Positions 1-8,798 are shown, numbered from the stretch's first letter. The stretch is 42,783 nucleotides of DNA from Chloroflexota bacterium (GCA_016208315.1 JACQYF010000144.1:1-42783); one strand, 5' to 3'. Notes: generated from the letters alone by a model not told the origin. Translations and numbers: made by a program.

Positions 1-710
<710 letters not shown>

Positions 711-711
<1 letters not shown>

Positions 712-775
712 GTATGGGAGTATGGGAGTGTGGGAGTGTGGGAGGCGACGCCCATACCCCCATACTCCCATACCC
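711..775. repeat. Tandem-word hairpin, family A (GTATGGGA words)
   Basis: Left arm 711-744 carries four to five tandem copies of a 7-8 nt word of the type GTATGGGA/GTGTGGGA; right arm 751-775 is its near-perfect reverse complement. It fills the gap between murA and pncA. Other copies of the family are at 1494-1536, 11374-11444 and 35491-35540. Confidence 0.9.
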
Positions 776-790
776 AACGTGGAGGGAACC

Positions 791-1489
791 ATGACTTTAA
801 AAAACCACGCGCCGTTCCTCAAGTGGCTCGACGAGTGGGTCGCGGGGTTCAAGGCGGTGGACGGCAAGCAAGTGTTCAAAGACCCCGCGTGCTCGGCGAT
901 CTTTTCCGAGGACATGGTCAACGGCTTTTGTTTCGAGGGCAATCTCGCCAGCCCGCGGGTCGCGGAACTGGTCAAGCCGGTGGTGAAACTGTTCCAGCGC
1001 GCCCACGATCTCGGCGTGCGCAACTTTGTCCTGCTCCAGGACACGCACAGCGAGCACGCGGCCGAGTTCAAGCAATTCCCGCCGCACTGCATTCGCGGCA
1101 CGCGCGAATCGCAAACGATTGACGCGCTGCGCCAGTTGCCGTTCGCATCCGAGTTTTTCGTCGTGAAAAAGAACTCGCTGCACCCGGCGATCAACACCGA
1201 TCTCGACCATTGGCTCGACACGCACCAGGACGTGAGCACGTTCGTCGTCGGCGGCGACTGCACCGATTTGTGCGTGTACCAGATGGCGATGCACCTCAAG
1301 CAGCGGGCCAACGCGCGCGACCTGCCGCGCCGCGTGATCGTCCCCGAGGATTCGGTCAACACCTACGATCTGCCGGTCGCGGCGGCAACCAAAATCGGTG
1401 CGCTGCCCCACGACGCCGAATTAATGCACCGCATGTTCCTCTACCACATGGCGCTGTGCGGCGTGGAAGTAGTCAAGCGCGTAGACTGA
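791..1489 (+). CDS. pncA: Nicotinamidase / isochorismatase-family hydrolase
   Basis: The 232-residue protein probably deaminates nicotinamide to nicotinate in NAD salvage. The isochorismatase fold is recognisable from the SEDMVNGFC segment (catalytic Asp), the DTHSEHAAEF metal-site segment with a downstream FPPHC, a conserved Lys in VVKKNSLHP, and the nucleophile Cys in VGGDCTDLCVY. The ATG at 791 follows GGAGG at 781-785 with good spacing. An upstream in-frame GTG/ATG would translate the hairpin repeat and is unlikely to be used. The next gene is nicotinate phosphoribosyltransferase, the next enzyme of the same pathway, which strongly supports nicotinamidase over other isochorismatase-fold hydrolases. 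A family A hairpin lies on each side. Confidence 0.88.
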   Translation: MTLKNHAPFLKWLDEWVAGFKAVDGKQVFKDPACSAIFSEDMVNGFCFEGNLASPRVAELVKPVVKLFQRAHDLGVRNFVLLQDTHSEHAAEFKQFPPHCIRGTRESQTIDALRQLPFASEFFVVKKNSLHPAINTDLDHWLDTHQDVSTFVVGGDCTDLCVYQMAMHLKQRANARDLPRRVIVPEDSVNTYDLPVAAATKIGALPHDAELMHRMFLYHMALCGVEVVKRVD

Positions 1490-1493
1490 ATGA

Positions 1494-1536
1494 GTATGGG
1501 AGTGTGGGCGTATGGGCGTCTCCCACACTCCCATAC
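1494..1536. repeat. Tandem-word hairpin, family A
   Basis: The left arm around 1494-1510 and right arm 1520-1536 are inverted over 17 bp with one mismatch. Both arms share the variant word GTGTGGG. It separates pncA from pncB. Confidence 0.88.
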
Positions 1537-1548
1537 CGAGGTTCAACG

Positions 1549-2538
1549 ATGACACTTGCTGAAGCGATTCTCACCGGCGATACCGCCGATGTTTATTTTT
1601 CGCGCACGCAGACGATTCTTGCGAAAGAGCGACTCGATCCCATCGTCGCGATGGAGGTCTTTCCAGGGCGCGCGGGCGTGCTGTGCGGGATGAACGAGGC
1701 GCTCGCTCTTTTGCGCGCCGTCGCGCCGACCGCCGAGGTGGACGCGCTCGACGAAGGCGCGGCGATGAGCGCGAAAGAAGTCGTCCTGCGAATCCGCGCG
1801 CGGTATTCCGCGTTTGGGTTGTACGAGACCGCGCTGCTCGGAATGCTCGCCAGCGAATCGGGTTGGGCGACCGCGGCGCGCGCGCTGGTGGACGCCGCCG
1901 CCCCGGCGCCCGTCATCTCGTTCGGCGCGCGCCACGTGCATCCGAACATCGCGGCGCAAATGGAATACGCGGCGATGGTCGGCGGTTGCGTGACGGGCGC
2001 GACCCCCGCGGGCACGCGGCTGGCGGGCAAGCAGCCATCGGGCACGATTCCGCACGCGATGGTGTTGATCTTTGGCGATACGGTCAAAGCGCTTCAAGCG
2101 TTCGACAAATGGATGCCAAAGGAGATCAATCGCGTCGCGCTCGTGGATACGTTCAACGACGAAGCACTCGAAGCGGTCCGCGTGGCGCAGGCGTTGGGCG
2201 ACCGTTTGTGGGGCGTGCGGCTCGATACGCCGAGCGAGCGCGGGCGCGTCACGCCCGAACTCGTCAAAGAAGTGCGTGCGCGGCTCGACCAAGCAGGATT
2301 CCCGAATGTCAAAATCGTCGTGAGCGGCGGGGTGGACCTCGAACGGATTCGGCTGTTCAATGAGACGGGCGCGCCCGTGGACGCGTACGGGGTGGGCAGC
2401 GCCATCAGCGGCGCGTCGGCGATTGACTTTACCGGCGACTTGAAAGAGATCGAAGGCAAAGCGATCGCCAAGCGCGGCCGGATTCCGGGCGTTACGGAGA
2501 ATCCGCGGCTGCGGACGATTGACTTGCGAGGGGGATGA
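1549..2538 (+). CDS. pncB: Nicotinate phosphoribosyltransferase
   Basis: This 329-residue enzyme converts nicotinate and PRPP to nicotinate mononucleotide, the step after PncA in NAD salvage. It is the short NAPRTase form. Recognisable segments are SFGARHVHPN, the KQPSGTIPHAMVLIFGD region at the active site, LVDTFNDEALEA, VRLDTPSERG and VVSGGVDLERI, followed by the phosphate-binding AYGVGSAISG near the C terminus. The ATG at 1549 starts right after the upstream hairpin; a much longer in-frame reading through pncA is an open-frame artefact. No strong Shine-Dalgarno is visible (AGGTTCAACG), so initiation may be coupled to the upstream gene. The stop codon lies inside a 20-bp hairpin terminator shared with the convergent gene. 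Confidence 0.93.
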   Translation: MTLAEAILTGDTADVYFSRTQTILAKERLDPIVAMEVFPGRAGVLCGMNEALALLRAVAPTAEVDALDEGAAMSAKEVVLRIRARYSAFGLYETALLGMLASESGWATAARALVDAAAPAPVISFGARHVHPNIAAQMEYAAMVGGCVTGATPAGTRLAGKQPSGTIPHAMVLIFGDTVKALQAFDKWMPKEINRVALVDTFNDEALEAVRVAQALGDRLWGVRLDTPSERGRVTPELVKEVRARLDQAGFPNVKIVVSGGVDLERIRLFNETGAPVDAYGVGSAISGASAIDFTGDLKEIEGKAIAKRGRIPGVTENPRLRTIDLRGG

Positions 2539-2580
2539 GAAAACCCGTCAGGTTTGTGTCACCTGACGGGTTTTCTCATC
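2534..2580. terminator. Bidirectional hairpin terminator between pncB and the convergent membrane-protein gene
   Basis: A perfect 20-bp stem (2534-2553 with 2561-2580) closes a 7-nt loop, with A- and T-rich stem bases. It contains the pncB stop codon (2536-2538) and reaches the stop codon of the convergent gene (2579-2581), so both genes end in the same hairpin. Confidence 0.85.
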
Positions 2581-3703
2581 ACCGCTTCGGCGGCTTGGGC
2601 ATTTCGAGGCCGTTGGGCAGCCGCGGGATGCGGAAGATCGAACGCAACACGTCGTCGAAGAATTGGAACACGTACTCTTGCTTGAATCCCGCGAGCACGG
2701 CGAACACCGCGAGAAAGATCGGGCCGACGGGAATTTCGGTAGGGCCGCTGGTTCCGGGCAGCGCGGGGACAAACGCGTTGCCGGCAATCAGGCCGGCCTG
2801 CGAGATCAAAAACAAGATCGCGCCGAGGGCCAGCCCGAGCAGCGGGCGCGCGAAATAGTTGGCGGTGTACGCCGGATCGTATTCACGATATTGAAAGAAC
2901 CAGGGCAAATTGTAGAGCGCGCCGATCACGCCGCCGATCGCCCCCCAGCCCGCGGCGCGCATCAGCGTCAACAGCTCAGGCGCGACGGGCAAGCCGAAGA
3001 GCGTTAGCCCCGGAATGAACGTGATCGCGATCAGCAGCGCGCTGGCGCCCAGCGTCCCCAATTCCCAAATCCACAACAACCAAATCTGCGGGCTGCGCGA
3101 AACTTGAACGCTTCGCGCCGTTCGCTTTAGTTTGGCTTCGACCGACTCGACGTAGTATTCGGCGCGGGCGTAATCTTGTTGCAAATAGGACTCGCGCGCT
3201 TCAAGTAACATCCTCATGCAGTAATCGCCGGCCGTCGAACTGTCGGATAATTGCGTATTCACTTGTTCGTACAAGCGACGAATCGTCTCCGACAAGTTGG
3301 CGAAATACGGATCCGGCTGGGCTACTTCGACCGGCGCCGCTTCGGGCGGCTGAATTTCAACCGGCTGGGGTTGCAGGACGGTCGGCGCGGGCATCGGCTC
3401 AGGCGCGAGGGTCGGTTGTTCGGTGGTTAGGTAGTTGGGTAGTTGGGTGGTTGGGTGGTTGGGTGGTTGGGTGGCCGGTACCGTAACAGTTGCCGGAGCA
3501 GAAGGCGATGGCTGCTTGGCCGCAGTTTCGGACTGGCTCACCGGAGTTGGAATCAGCTCCGGCAGGGGCGCGGGCGGCGGCGGCGTGATGGTCGTGACCG
3601 GCTGCGGCGGCTCGACCGAGTAGGTGGGCAGCGGCGGCGCTTGGTCATCGCCAAAGAGCGCGTCAATTGGACGGCGTCGGGGTTTGGTCGGCTGGTCGGC
3701 CAT
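2579..3703 (-). CDS. Pro-rich, multi-pass membrane protein of unknown function
   Basis: I do not recognise a family. The 374-residue protein has a basic N terminus, about 110 residues of low-complexity Pro/Thr/Gln-rich sequence, an alpha-helical stretch (about 130-190, including a probable coiled region LLEARESYLQQDYARAEYYV), and then four hydrophobic segments between about 210 and 345. The ATG at 3703 is preceded by GGAGG. The start overlaps the 3' end of parA by about 40 nt, so the two are translationally coupled and probably work together, perhaps as a membrane anchor or partner of the ParA ATPase (inference). A tract of GGGTGGTT-like words at about 3422-3475 encodes part of the Pro-rich linker and looks like a half copy of the tandem-word elements. 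Confidence 0.8.
   Translation of the reverse strand: MADQPTKPRRRPIDALFGDDQAPPLPTYSVEPPQPVTTITPPPPAPLPELIPTPVSQSETAAKQPSPSAPATVTVPATQPPNHPTTQLPNYLTTEQPTLAPEPMPAPTVLQPQPVEIQPPEAAPVEVAQPDPYFANLSETIRRLYEQVNTQLSDSSTAGDYCMRMLLEARESYLQQDYARAEYYVESVEAKLKRTARSVQVSRSPQIWLLWIWELGTLGASALLIAITFIPGLTLFGLPVAPELLTLMRAAGWGAIGGVIGALYNLPWFFQYREYDPAYTANYFARPLLGLALGAILFLISQAGLIAGNAFVPALPGTSGPTEIPVGPIFLAVFAVLAGFKQEYVFQFFDDVLRSIFRIPRLPNGLEMPKPPKR
3422..3475. repeat. Tandem-word tract inside a gene (GGGTGGTT / GGGTAGTT words)
   Basis: About six consecutive 8-nt words of the type GTTGGGTG run through the coding sequence of the membrane protein, encoding a Pro/Thr/Gln/Asn-rich part of its linker. No complementary arm is visible. 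It resembles one arm of the family at 32211-32275. Confidence 0.75.
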
Positions 3704-4454
3704 TGATGATTACCTCCGCGAGGGCGCGATATGCAACCGCGCCATCGTTATGCTTGTCTACCTCGAAAATCGTCCGGCGCTGCTCGGGGGCCTCGGCAAA
3801 GCGCACGCTTTCCTTGACGATCACGTCGAGCAGCTTGGTCGGATAACTGGCCCGGACCTTTTCCAACATCGCGCGCGAGTGAACGCGGTGGGGATTGTAC
3901 AGGGTCGGCACGATGCCGAACAATTGCAGTTTCGGATTGAGCCGCCGCTGAATGCGTGCGATGGTGTCCACCAGCGCGTCGAGACCGCGCATCGCCAGAA
4001 ACTCGCATTGGAGCGGCACGAGGATTTCGTCGGCGGCGGCGAGCGCGTTCACGGTCAAGAGGCCGAGACTGGGCGGGCAATCAATCAGCACGAATTCGTA
4101 ACGGTCGCGCACGCTCGCCAGCGCATCGCGCAGGATAAATTCGCGGCCCATCATCGCGACCAGTTGCAGTTCGGCGGTCGCCAGATCAATATTCGCGGGG
4201 ACGAGATCGAGATGCGGACGAATGTGGTGGGTGACCGCCGCGATGGGAATGCGCGTATCGGTAAGGATCGAATAGAGCGTGAGATCGAGGTCGTAGGCGG
4301 GGAGACCTAGCCCAATGGATAGCGCGCCTTGCGGGTCGCAGTCGAGCAGCAGCGTGTAATGTTGCTTTTCCGCGAGCGCGGCCCCGAGGTTGATCGTGGT
4401 GGTCGTCTTGCCGACGCCGCCCTTTTGGTTGGCGACGGCGATTACGCGTCCCAT
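3663..4454 (-). CDS. parA: ParA/Soj-family ATPase
   Basis: The 263-residue protein is a deviant-Walker P-loop ATPase of the ParA/Soj group. It has the signature KGGVGKTTTTINLGAAL close to the N terminus, LLLDCDPQGA (Walker A' Asp), FVLIDCPPSLGLLTVNAL (Walker B) and VPLQCEFLAMRGLDAL. Members segregate chromosomes or position protein complexes. The start ATG at 4454 has a GGGGG ribosome-binding site and places the signature at residues 11-27, as usual; a longer reading to 4571 would cross the promoter. No parB follows. Instead the gene overlaps a membrane-protein gene, so a role in positioning something other than the origin is possible. A good sigma70-type promoter lies at 4489-4518. Confidence 0.92.
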   Translation of the reverse strand: MGRVIAVANQKGGVGKTTTTINLGAALAEKQHYTLLLDCDPQGALSIGLGLPAYDLDLTLYSILTDTRIPIAAVTHHIRPHLDLVPANIDLATAELQLVAMMGREFILRDALASVRDRYEFVLIDCPPSLGLLTVNALAAADEILVPLQCEFLAMRGLDALVDTIARIQRRLNPKLQLFGIVPTLYNPHRVHSRAMLEKVRASYPTKLLDVIVKESVRFAEAPEQRRTIFEVDKHNDGAVAYRALAEVIINGRPADQTPTPSN

Positions 4455-4488
4455 CGGTGCCCCCAACGTGTGTGAATGGACTGGCCCG

Positions 4489-4518
4489 ATTATACCACAC
4501 ACCCGACCGGTTTTGCAA
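4489..4518 (-). promoter_or_regulatory. Promoter of parA
   Basis: On the minus strand: -35 TTGCAA (4513-4518), 18-nt spacer, -10 TATAAT (4489-4494). It lies 35 nt upstream of the parA start and is divergent from the promoter at 4555-4583. Confidence 0.75.
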
Positions 4519-4554
4519 AAGTCTAGAGCTGTCCCTTTTTTGTTGCCGCTCCGG

Positions 4555-4583
4555 TTGCAGATTCGGCGCAAGGCGGCTATAAT
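4555..4583 (+). promoter_or_regulatory. Promoter of the NTPase gene
   Basis: -35 TTGCAG (4555-4560), 17-nt spacer, consensus -10 TATAAT (4578-4583). Transcription should begin near 4590. This excludes the in-frame ATG at 4582, which overlaps the -10, and selects the ATG at 4603 as the translation start. Confidence 0.8.
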
Positions 4584-4602
4584 GTGGCCCGAAAGGACGT
4601 GG

Positions 4603-6297
4603 ATGAGTTTTCTCGATCAATGGTTCGACCCGGGCCTGCGCTTCGAGCGCGCGTACGCCGATCATTTGTTGAAACGCTTTGAGGCGATACCGTGGCCTGG
4701 CGGCACGCGGGTAGACCTCAACCGTGAATTCGTGCCCGTACGCGGGCTTGACGCAGCCCGCGCGGGCCGGCCGCGATTGCTGTTGACCGGCGCGGCCGGC
4801 GCAGGCAAGACCACGGCGCTCGCGCACCTCGCGCTCGTTCAAGCTCGCCGCCTCGCCGCTGGCGACCGCGCGGCGCGCCTACCCGTTTTTCTCGCGGCGC
4901 GCGATTTCGCGCCCGACCGTTTGCCGCAATTCGCCGATTTACCCCGCGCGCTCAAGCTCGGCGATACGCTCGCGGCGCAGTGCCCCAAGGATTTTTTTAG
5001 CCAAGCGATCGGCTCCAACCGCGCGCTTGTGTTGATTGACGATATTGATTCGCTGTCATCCGAGGCAATCGAACCATGGCTCGCGGAATTTGGCGCGACG
5101 CCGGTGATTGCAACCGCCCAATCTCCAATCCCTAATCTCCCCGTATTCCCCCTGCCCGGTTTTCGCGACGACGACATCCAACTGTTCGCCGAAAAATGGA
5201 GCCGCGCGAATGCCGCCGGTTTTGTCGCCGCGCTAAAATCTGCCGGCGTGCCACGCTCGCTGACGGCAAATCCGCTGACGCTCACGCTCTTGACGCGGGT
5301 GTGGAATATGAACGGACCGCTGCCAGCGCGCCGGACCGCGCTGTTCGACGCATACGCTCGCCAGGTGCTGACGGACGGCGACCAAACGGCCCAGCTTTTG
5401 GAGAGCGTCGCGCTCGCGCGGCTGCGCGGCGATCCGGCGGCGAACGGGCTGCTGGGCAAGTCGCGCGGTTTTTTGCGGCTGGCGAACCATCACACGGTAG
5501 AGTTCACGCACGATTTGTGGCAGCACTATTTCGCCGCGCGCGGGCTGCGCCGAGAGCACGGTCGCAATTTACCGGACGCGCTCCTATCCGACACGCGCTG
5601 GAGCGAAACCCTCGTCTTTTACGCCAGCGCCGGCGACGCGTCCGAATTGGTAGAAACGCTCGTCGCGCGGGGAGATTTTGCGCTGGCGGGCCGCGTGGTC
5701 GCGCACGCGCAAGAGGTGCAGGCCGATTTGCGCGCTTCGGTTACACACGAATTGATCGGCCGCGCATGGGATGGCGATTCGCGCGCGACGGCGGCGCTCG
5801 CGGAGCTGAACAGCCCAGACGCTTTGGAGGGCTTGGGCGCGCGGTTGAAGGACGGCGACCCGCGCGTGCGTGGGCGCGCGGCGCAGCTCTTGGGCGAATT
5901 GCGTTTGGACCGCGGCCTTGAATATCTCTTGCCCCAATTGCGCGATCGGGACGGCGATGTGCGCGATCACGTGCTGGCGGCGCTGGGCCAAGCGCGGACC
6001 GACCGCGTGCTCGAGCCGCTGTTGGTCGCGCTGCGCGGCGATCCGCGCGGAGGCCCGGTGGATACGCGGCTGCGCGTCGCCGCAGCGCAAGCCCTGGCCC
6101 AAGTCGGCTCCGACAAGGCCGTGCCCGCGCTGATCGTCGAACTGCAGGTGGGCGAGCCGGAAGTGCGCGCAGTCGCGGCGGAGGCGTTAAAGCGCATCTT
6201 CAGTCCGCTGATGTTCAAGCCGTTGGCAACCCTCGCCCAGACGGGCGATGAGGAAACGCGACGGGTCGCGGCGGAAATCCTAAATCATAATTCCTAA
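4603..6297 (+). CDS. STAND/NACHT-like P-loop NTPase with C-terminal HEAT repeats
   Basis: The 564-residue protein has a P-loop GAAGAGKTT (Lys69), a Walker B segment LVLIDDIDSL (Asp146-Asp149), a winged-helix-like stretch after the NTPase and, from about residue 415 to the end, HEAT-like repeats with the spacing DPRVRGRAAQLLGEL / DGDVRDHVLAALGQ / DTRLRVAAAQALAQVG / EPEVRAVAAEAL. This is the layout of STAND-type signalling NTPases, in which the repeat array senses or binds a partner. No effector domain (nuclease, TIR, protease) is fused. The ATG at 4603 is preceded by AAGGA, just downstream of the predicted transcription start. The last codons come from an AT-rich TAATTC-word tract. Two small membrane-protein genes follow, so the partner may be at the membrane (inference). 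Confidence 0.85.
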   Translation: MSFLDQWFDPGLRFERAYADHLLKRFEAIPWPGGTRVDLNREFVPVRGLDAARAGRPRLLLTGAAGAGKTTALAHLALVQARRLAAGDRAARLPVFLAARDFAPDRLPQFADLPRALKLGDTLAAQCPKDFFSQAIGSNRALVLIDDIDSLSSEAIEPWLAEFGATPVIATAQSPIPNLPVFPLPGFRDDDIQLFAEKWSRANAAGFVAALKSAGVPRSLTANPLTLTLLTRVWNMNGPLPARRTALFDAYARQVLTDGDQTAQLLESVALARLRGDPAANGLLGKSRGFLRLANHHTVEFTHDLWQHYFAARGLRREHGRNLPDALLSDTRWSETLVFYASAGDASELVETLVARGDFALAGRVVAHAQEVQADLRASVTHELIGRAWDGDSRATAALAELNSPDALEGLGARLKDGDPRVRGRAAQLLGELRLDRGLEYLLPQLRDRDGDVRDHVLAALGQARTDRVLEPLLVALRGDPRGGPVDTRLRVAAAQALAQVGSDKAVPALIVELQVGEPEVRAVAAEALKRIFSPLMFKPLATLAQTGDEETRRVAAEILNHNS

Positions 6298-6312
6298 TTC
6301 TTAATTCGGAAA
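6280..6312. repeat. AT-rich TAATTC word tract at the end of the NTPase gene
   Basis: Loosely tandem words (CTAATTC, TTAATTC) stand out in the GC-rich surroundings. They encode the last residues of the NTPase (EILNHNS) and continue into the spacer. No complementary arm is visible. Confidence 0.55.
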
Positions 6313-6316
6313 TCCA

Positions 6317-6616
6317 ATGGACACATCAATCCTCGCTCCGTGGCGCGACATCGCAATTGTTTTGCTCGTGATCGAAGCGTTCATCATGGCGCTCGTTCCA
6401 GGCGCGATCCTGTTCTTTATCGTCAAGGGCTTGCGCGCGCTGAGGCGATGGCTGCGCGGGCCTTTGCTGCAAGCGCAAGTGTGGGCGCTGCGAATTCAGC
6501 ACGGCACCGTCCGGGCCACCGACGCCGTCGCGGCCGTCCCGATTTCTTTCAATAGCGCGGCGACGCAGGCCAGCGCCACGGCGCGTAACCTGATTGATTT
6601 CATATTAGGACGTTAG
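6317..6616 (+). CDS. Small single-pass membrane protein
   Basis: The family is not recognised. The 99-residue protein has one strongly hydrophobic segment (about residues 12-38, IAIVLLVIEAFIMALVPGAI and following), then a basic patch KGLRALRRWLR that would put the C-terminal part in the cytoplasm, and an amphipathic Ala-rich helix to the end. It starts 19 nt after the NTPase gene and its stop overlaps the ribosome-binding site of the next gene, so the three are very likely one transcript. A role together with the NTPase and the next membrane protein is an inference from gene order only. Confidence 0.75.
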   Translation: MDTSILAPWRDIAIVLLVIEAFIMALVPGAILFFIVKGLRALRRWLRGPLLQAQVWALRIQHGTVRATDAVAAVPISFNSAATQASATARNLIDFILGR

Positions 6617-6626
6617 GAGAGACGAC

Positions 6627-6941
6627 ATGCAAGAGCGACAATTCGACACCGAGGCGTTGATCTCGCGCGCGACCGAGATGGCCAAGGAAATTCGCAAGAG
6701 CGACGCGTACCCGGCCCTGATCGGCGGCATTGCGGGCGGGATTGCGGGCGGGCTGATCGCCGCGCTCATTGCCGGGCGGATCGCGTCGTCTCGGAACGGC
6801 AGCGCCGAAAGCGCCGCGGAGCCCAAATCGAAACCCGCGTTTCGGTGGGATGTGAAGGACATGGTCCAGCTCGCGACGATCGTCGCGACCCTGGCCAAGC
6901 AGGTTCAAAAGTGGTATAAGGATCAGAACAAGTCTGAATGA
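6627..6941 (+). CDS. Small membrane protein with glycine-zipper helix
   Basis: The family is not recognised. The 104-residue protein has a charged N-terminal helix, a transmembrane segment with a Gly-zipper pattern (LIGGIAGGIAGGLIAALIAG, about residues 32-51) suited to helix packing or oligomerisation, then a hydrophilic linker and a C-terminal helix with a Lys/Asp/Glu-rich end. AGGAG at 6615-6619 precedes the ATG at 6627. The stop codon overlaps the next start in an ATGA arrangement, which indicates translational coupling with the metalloprotease gene. Confidence 0.78.
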   Translation: MQERQFDTEALISRATEMAKEIRKSDAYPALIGGIAGGIAGGLIAALIAGRIASSRNGSAESAAEPKSKPAFRWDVKDMVQLATIVATLAKQVQKWYKDQNKSE

Positions 6942-8797
6942 ATTTGAACGGATCGCACTCGAACGTCGTACGCGTATTTCTCTTTGCCGTCCTCGTCACG
7001 CTGTTGACGAGTTTCTCCCTCTCGACCGTGCAATCGCACCAGGCAGAAACCATCGCCGCGCCGACCCGCACGTCCGGCGGCGCGCCCGCGCTCAAGGCGC
7101 CCTCCGCGCCGTTCGTCTACTTTTTCCCTTTTATTGCCAAAGCCCCGACGCTTGACCTGACCATCTCGACGGCCAAGGTCATTCAGGGCACAACCCTCTC
7201 GGGCAATTACAGCGTGTACATCGCCAACCGGCCGACGACGGTGCGCGCGTTTGTCGCGGTCAACGAGGAAGGCACGGTGGCGAACGTCGTGGGGCGGATG
7301 GATATTTACAACGCGTCGGCAAGTTTCATCGGATCGGTTACCTCAAATTCCAGTACGGCCCCTTCCATCGAGTCGAGCATGAACCGCACGCTGAATTTCA
7401 ACGTGCCGGCCAACCTGCTCTCCCAAGCCGCGTCGTATTCCATCACCGTGAATCCGAACGATACCATTGCCGAGTCGAACAACGGCAACAACACGTGGCC
7501 GGGAAACGGCACCCGCGCCGCGTTCAATTTTGTCGCCGAGTCCCCTCTGGAAGTGGTGATCGTTCCAATCTTGTATTTGCCCAAAGGCGCCCAGTTTTCC
7601 ACGCTTCCGAATCTGGGCAATGTCTCTAATTTGCTCTGGTTGGCGGACGCGGTTTATCCCGTTCCGAATATCAACTACACGATTCACGCCAATTGGCCCT
7701 TTGAGCCGGCAAGCGTTTCAGAGAACCTAAATCAGCCCAGCGGTGCTGGTTGGCAGGCATTGCTTGACTCGGTGACTGCGCTGCACGCTATGGAAAACGA
7801 GGACCCTGGCGGAACCAAAGTGTACTACGGGCTGGTGAACGTGGCTAGTGCTCACAATGGATGTGGTGGCTGCATCACCGGATTGGGATGGGTGGGTCTG
7901 CCGACCGCGGTTGGGTGGAGTGGAAACCCGGATGGGTCTTCGAGTCAAGGTGAAACCTTTGCGCACGAAGTCGGGCATGCGTTTGGACGTGAGCATGCAC
8001 TCTGCACTGGTCAGGAAACTTACCCCGATCCGAATTACCCTTATTCGGGAGGCAGCATCGGCGTTTGGGGATTGGATGTTGATACGGGGTGGCTGTACGA
8101 TCCGTACTATTATGCGGACTATATGAGCTATTGCACACTCACCTGGACTTCGGACTATACCTATGCAGGCATTAAGAGCTTTCGTGATTCACAAAACTAC
8201 GCTCCCAGCCGTTTGAGTACACAGGCCGTGCCGGCCCTCTACGTGAGCGGCTCGGTCGCGCCCACGGGCGAAATCAGCATGTATCCGATTTATCGGCAGA
8301 CCGCGCGGGTTAACGTACCATCCAGCGGGACTCACACGTTGGAACTAGTGGGAAATGGCGGCGTGGTGCTCGCCAGCTACGCGTTCACCCCGGCCCGCAG
8401 CCCGGACGCGCGCGGATGGAGCGGCTTTGGATTTTTCGTTCCCGCCGTGGATGGGTTGACGGGAATTCGCGTGACGACGAACGGCCGGATTGTGGGCGAG
8501 AAGACCGTCGGCGCGCCGCTGGTCGCGACGGAGCTGCAAACTCGCGCGCCGACCACGCAGCGCGCGCCGGCCGGAACCGACATTGTTCTCAGTTGGGGAC
8601 CCGCGACGCATCCGACCGAATCGGTCGTCTATCGCGTGCGAATCTCGCGTGACGGCGGCGCGACGTGGCAGGTGCTGGCGCTCGACCTGCGCCGCCCGCA
8701 ATTTCAGATCCCGCCCGGAGTGGACCTCGCCAACACGCTCGTCGAGATCCAGGCGAGCGATGGCATTCACACGACGACGCGCGTGTTTAGTCCATGA
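6938..8797 (+). CDS. Secreted zinc metalloprotease (HExxH type) with C-terminal Ig-like domains
   Basis: The 619-residue protein begins with a signal peptide or anchor (hydrophobic residues 12-30). An N-terminal beta-rich region resembling a CARDB/Ig-like domain follows (about 60-200, ending in NPNDTIAESNNGNN). The catalytic region has HEVGHAFGREH at residues 343-353, i.e. the HExxHxxGxxH zinc site of metzincin-type peptidases, and YMSYC further on as a plausible Met-turn. The C-terminal 180 residues are again beta-sandwich-like (VYRVRISRDGGATW). It probably cleaves proteins outside the membrane. The stretch 7700-8225, which includes the active site, has clearly lower GC and different codon use from the flanking domains, suggesting domain exchange. 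The start overlaps the preceding gene by 4 nt. Confidence 0.85.
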   Translation: MNLNGSHSNVVRVFLFAVLVTLLTSFSLSTVQSHQAETIAAPTRTSGGAPALKAPSAPFVYFFPFIAKAPTLDLTISTAKVIQGTTLSGNYSVYIANRPTTVRAFVAVNEEGTVANVVGRMDIYNASASFIGSVTSNSSTAPSIESSMNRTLNFNVPANLLSQAASYSITVNPNDTIAESNNGNNTWPGNGTRAAFNFVAESPLEVVIVPILYLPKGAQFSTLPNLGNVSNLLWLADAVYPVPNINYTIHANWPFEPASVSENLNQPSGAGWQALLDSVTALHAMENEDPGGTKVYYGLVNVASAHNGCGGCITGLGWVGLPTAVGWSGNPDGSSSQGETFAHEVGHAFGREHALCTGQETYPDPNYPYSGGSIGVWGLDVDTGWLYDPYYYADYMSYCTLTWTSDYTYAGIKSFRDSQNYAPSRLSTQAVPALYVSGSVAPTGEISMYPIYRQTARVNVPSSGTHTLELVGNGGVVLASYAFTPARSPDARGWSGFGFFVPAVDGLTGIRVTTNGRIVGEKTVGAPLVATELQTRAPTTQRAPAGTDIVLSWGPATHPTESVVYRVRISRDGGATWQVLALDLRRPQFQIPPGVDLANTLVEIQASDGIHTTTRVFSP

Positions 8798-8798
8798 T

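Noticed and set aside
1210..1548. Upstream extension of pncB through pncA
   Set aside because: The extension is the +2 frame of pncA and translates the hairpin; homology to NAPRTase begins after 1549.
4455..4571. Longer N terminus for parA
   Set aside because: It would place the deviant Walker motif about 50 residues in and include the promoter; the ATG at 4454 has a good ribosome-binding site.
4390..4602. Longer N terminus for the NTPase gene
   Set aside because: It would run back through both divergent promoters and the start of parA; the predicted transcript begins near 4590.
8490..8798. Upstream extension of the GltD-like gene
   Set aside because: It is the out-of-frame reading of the protease gene; ATG 8799 gives the proper N terminus.
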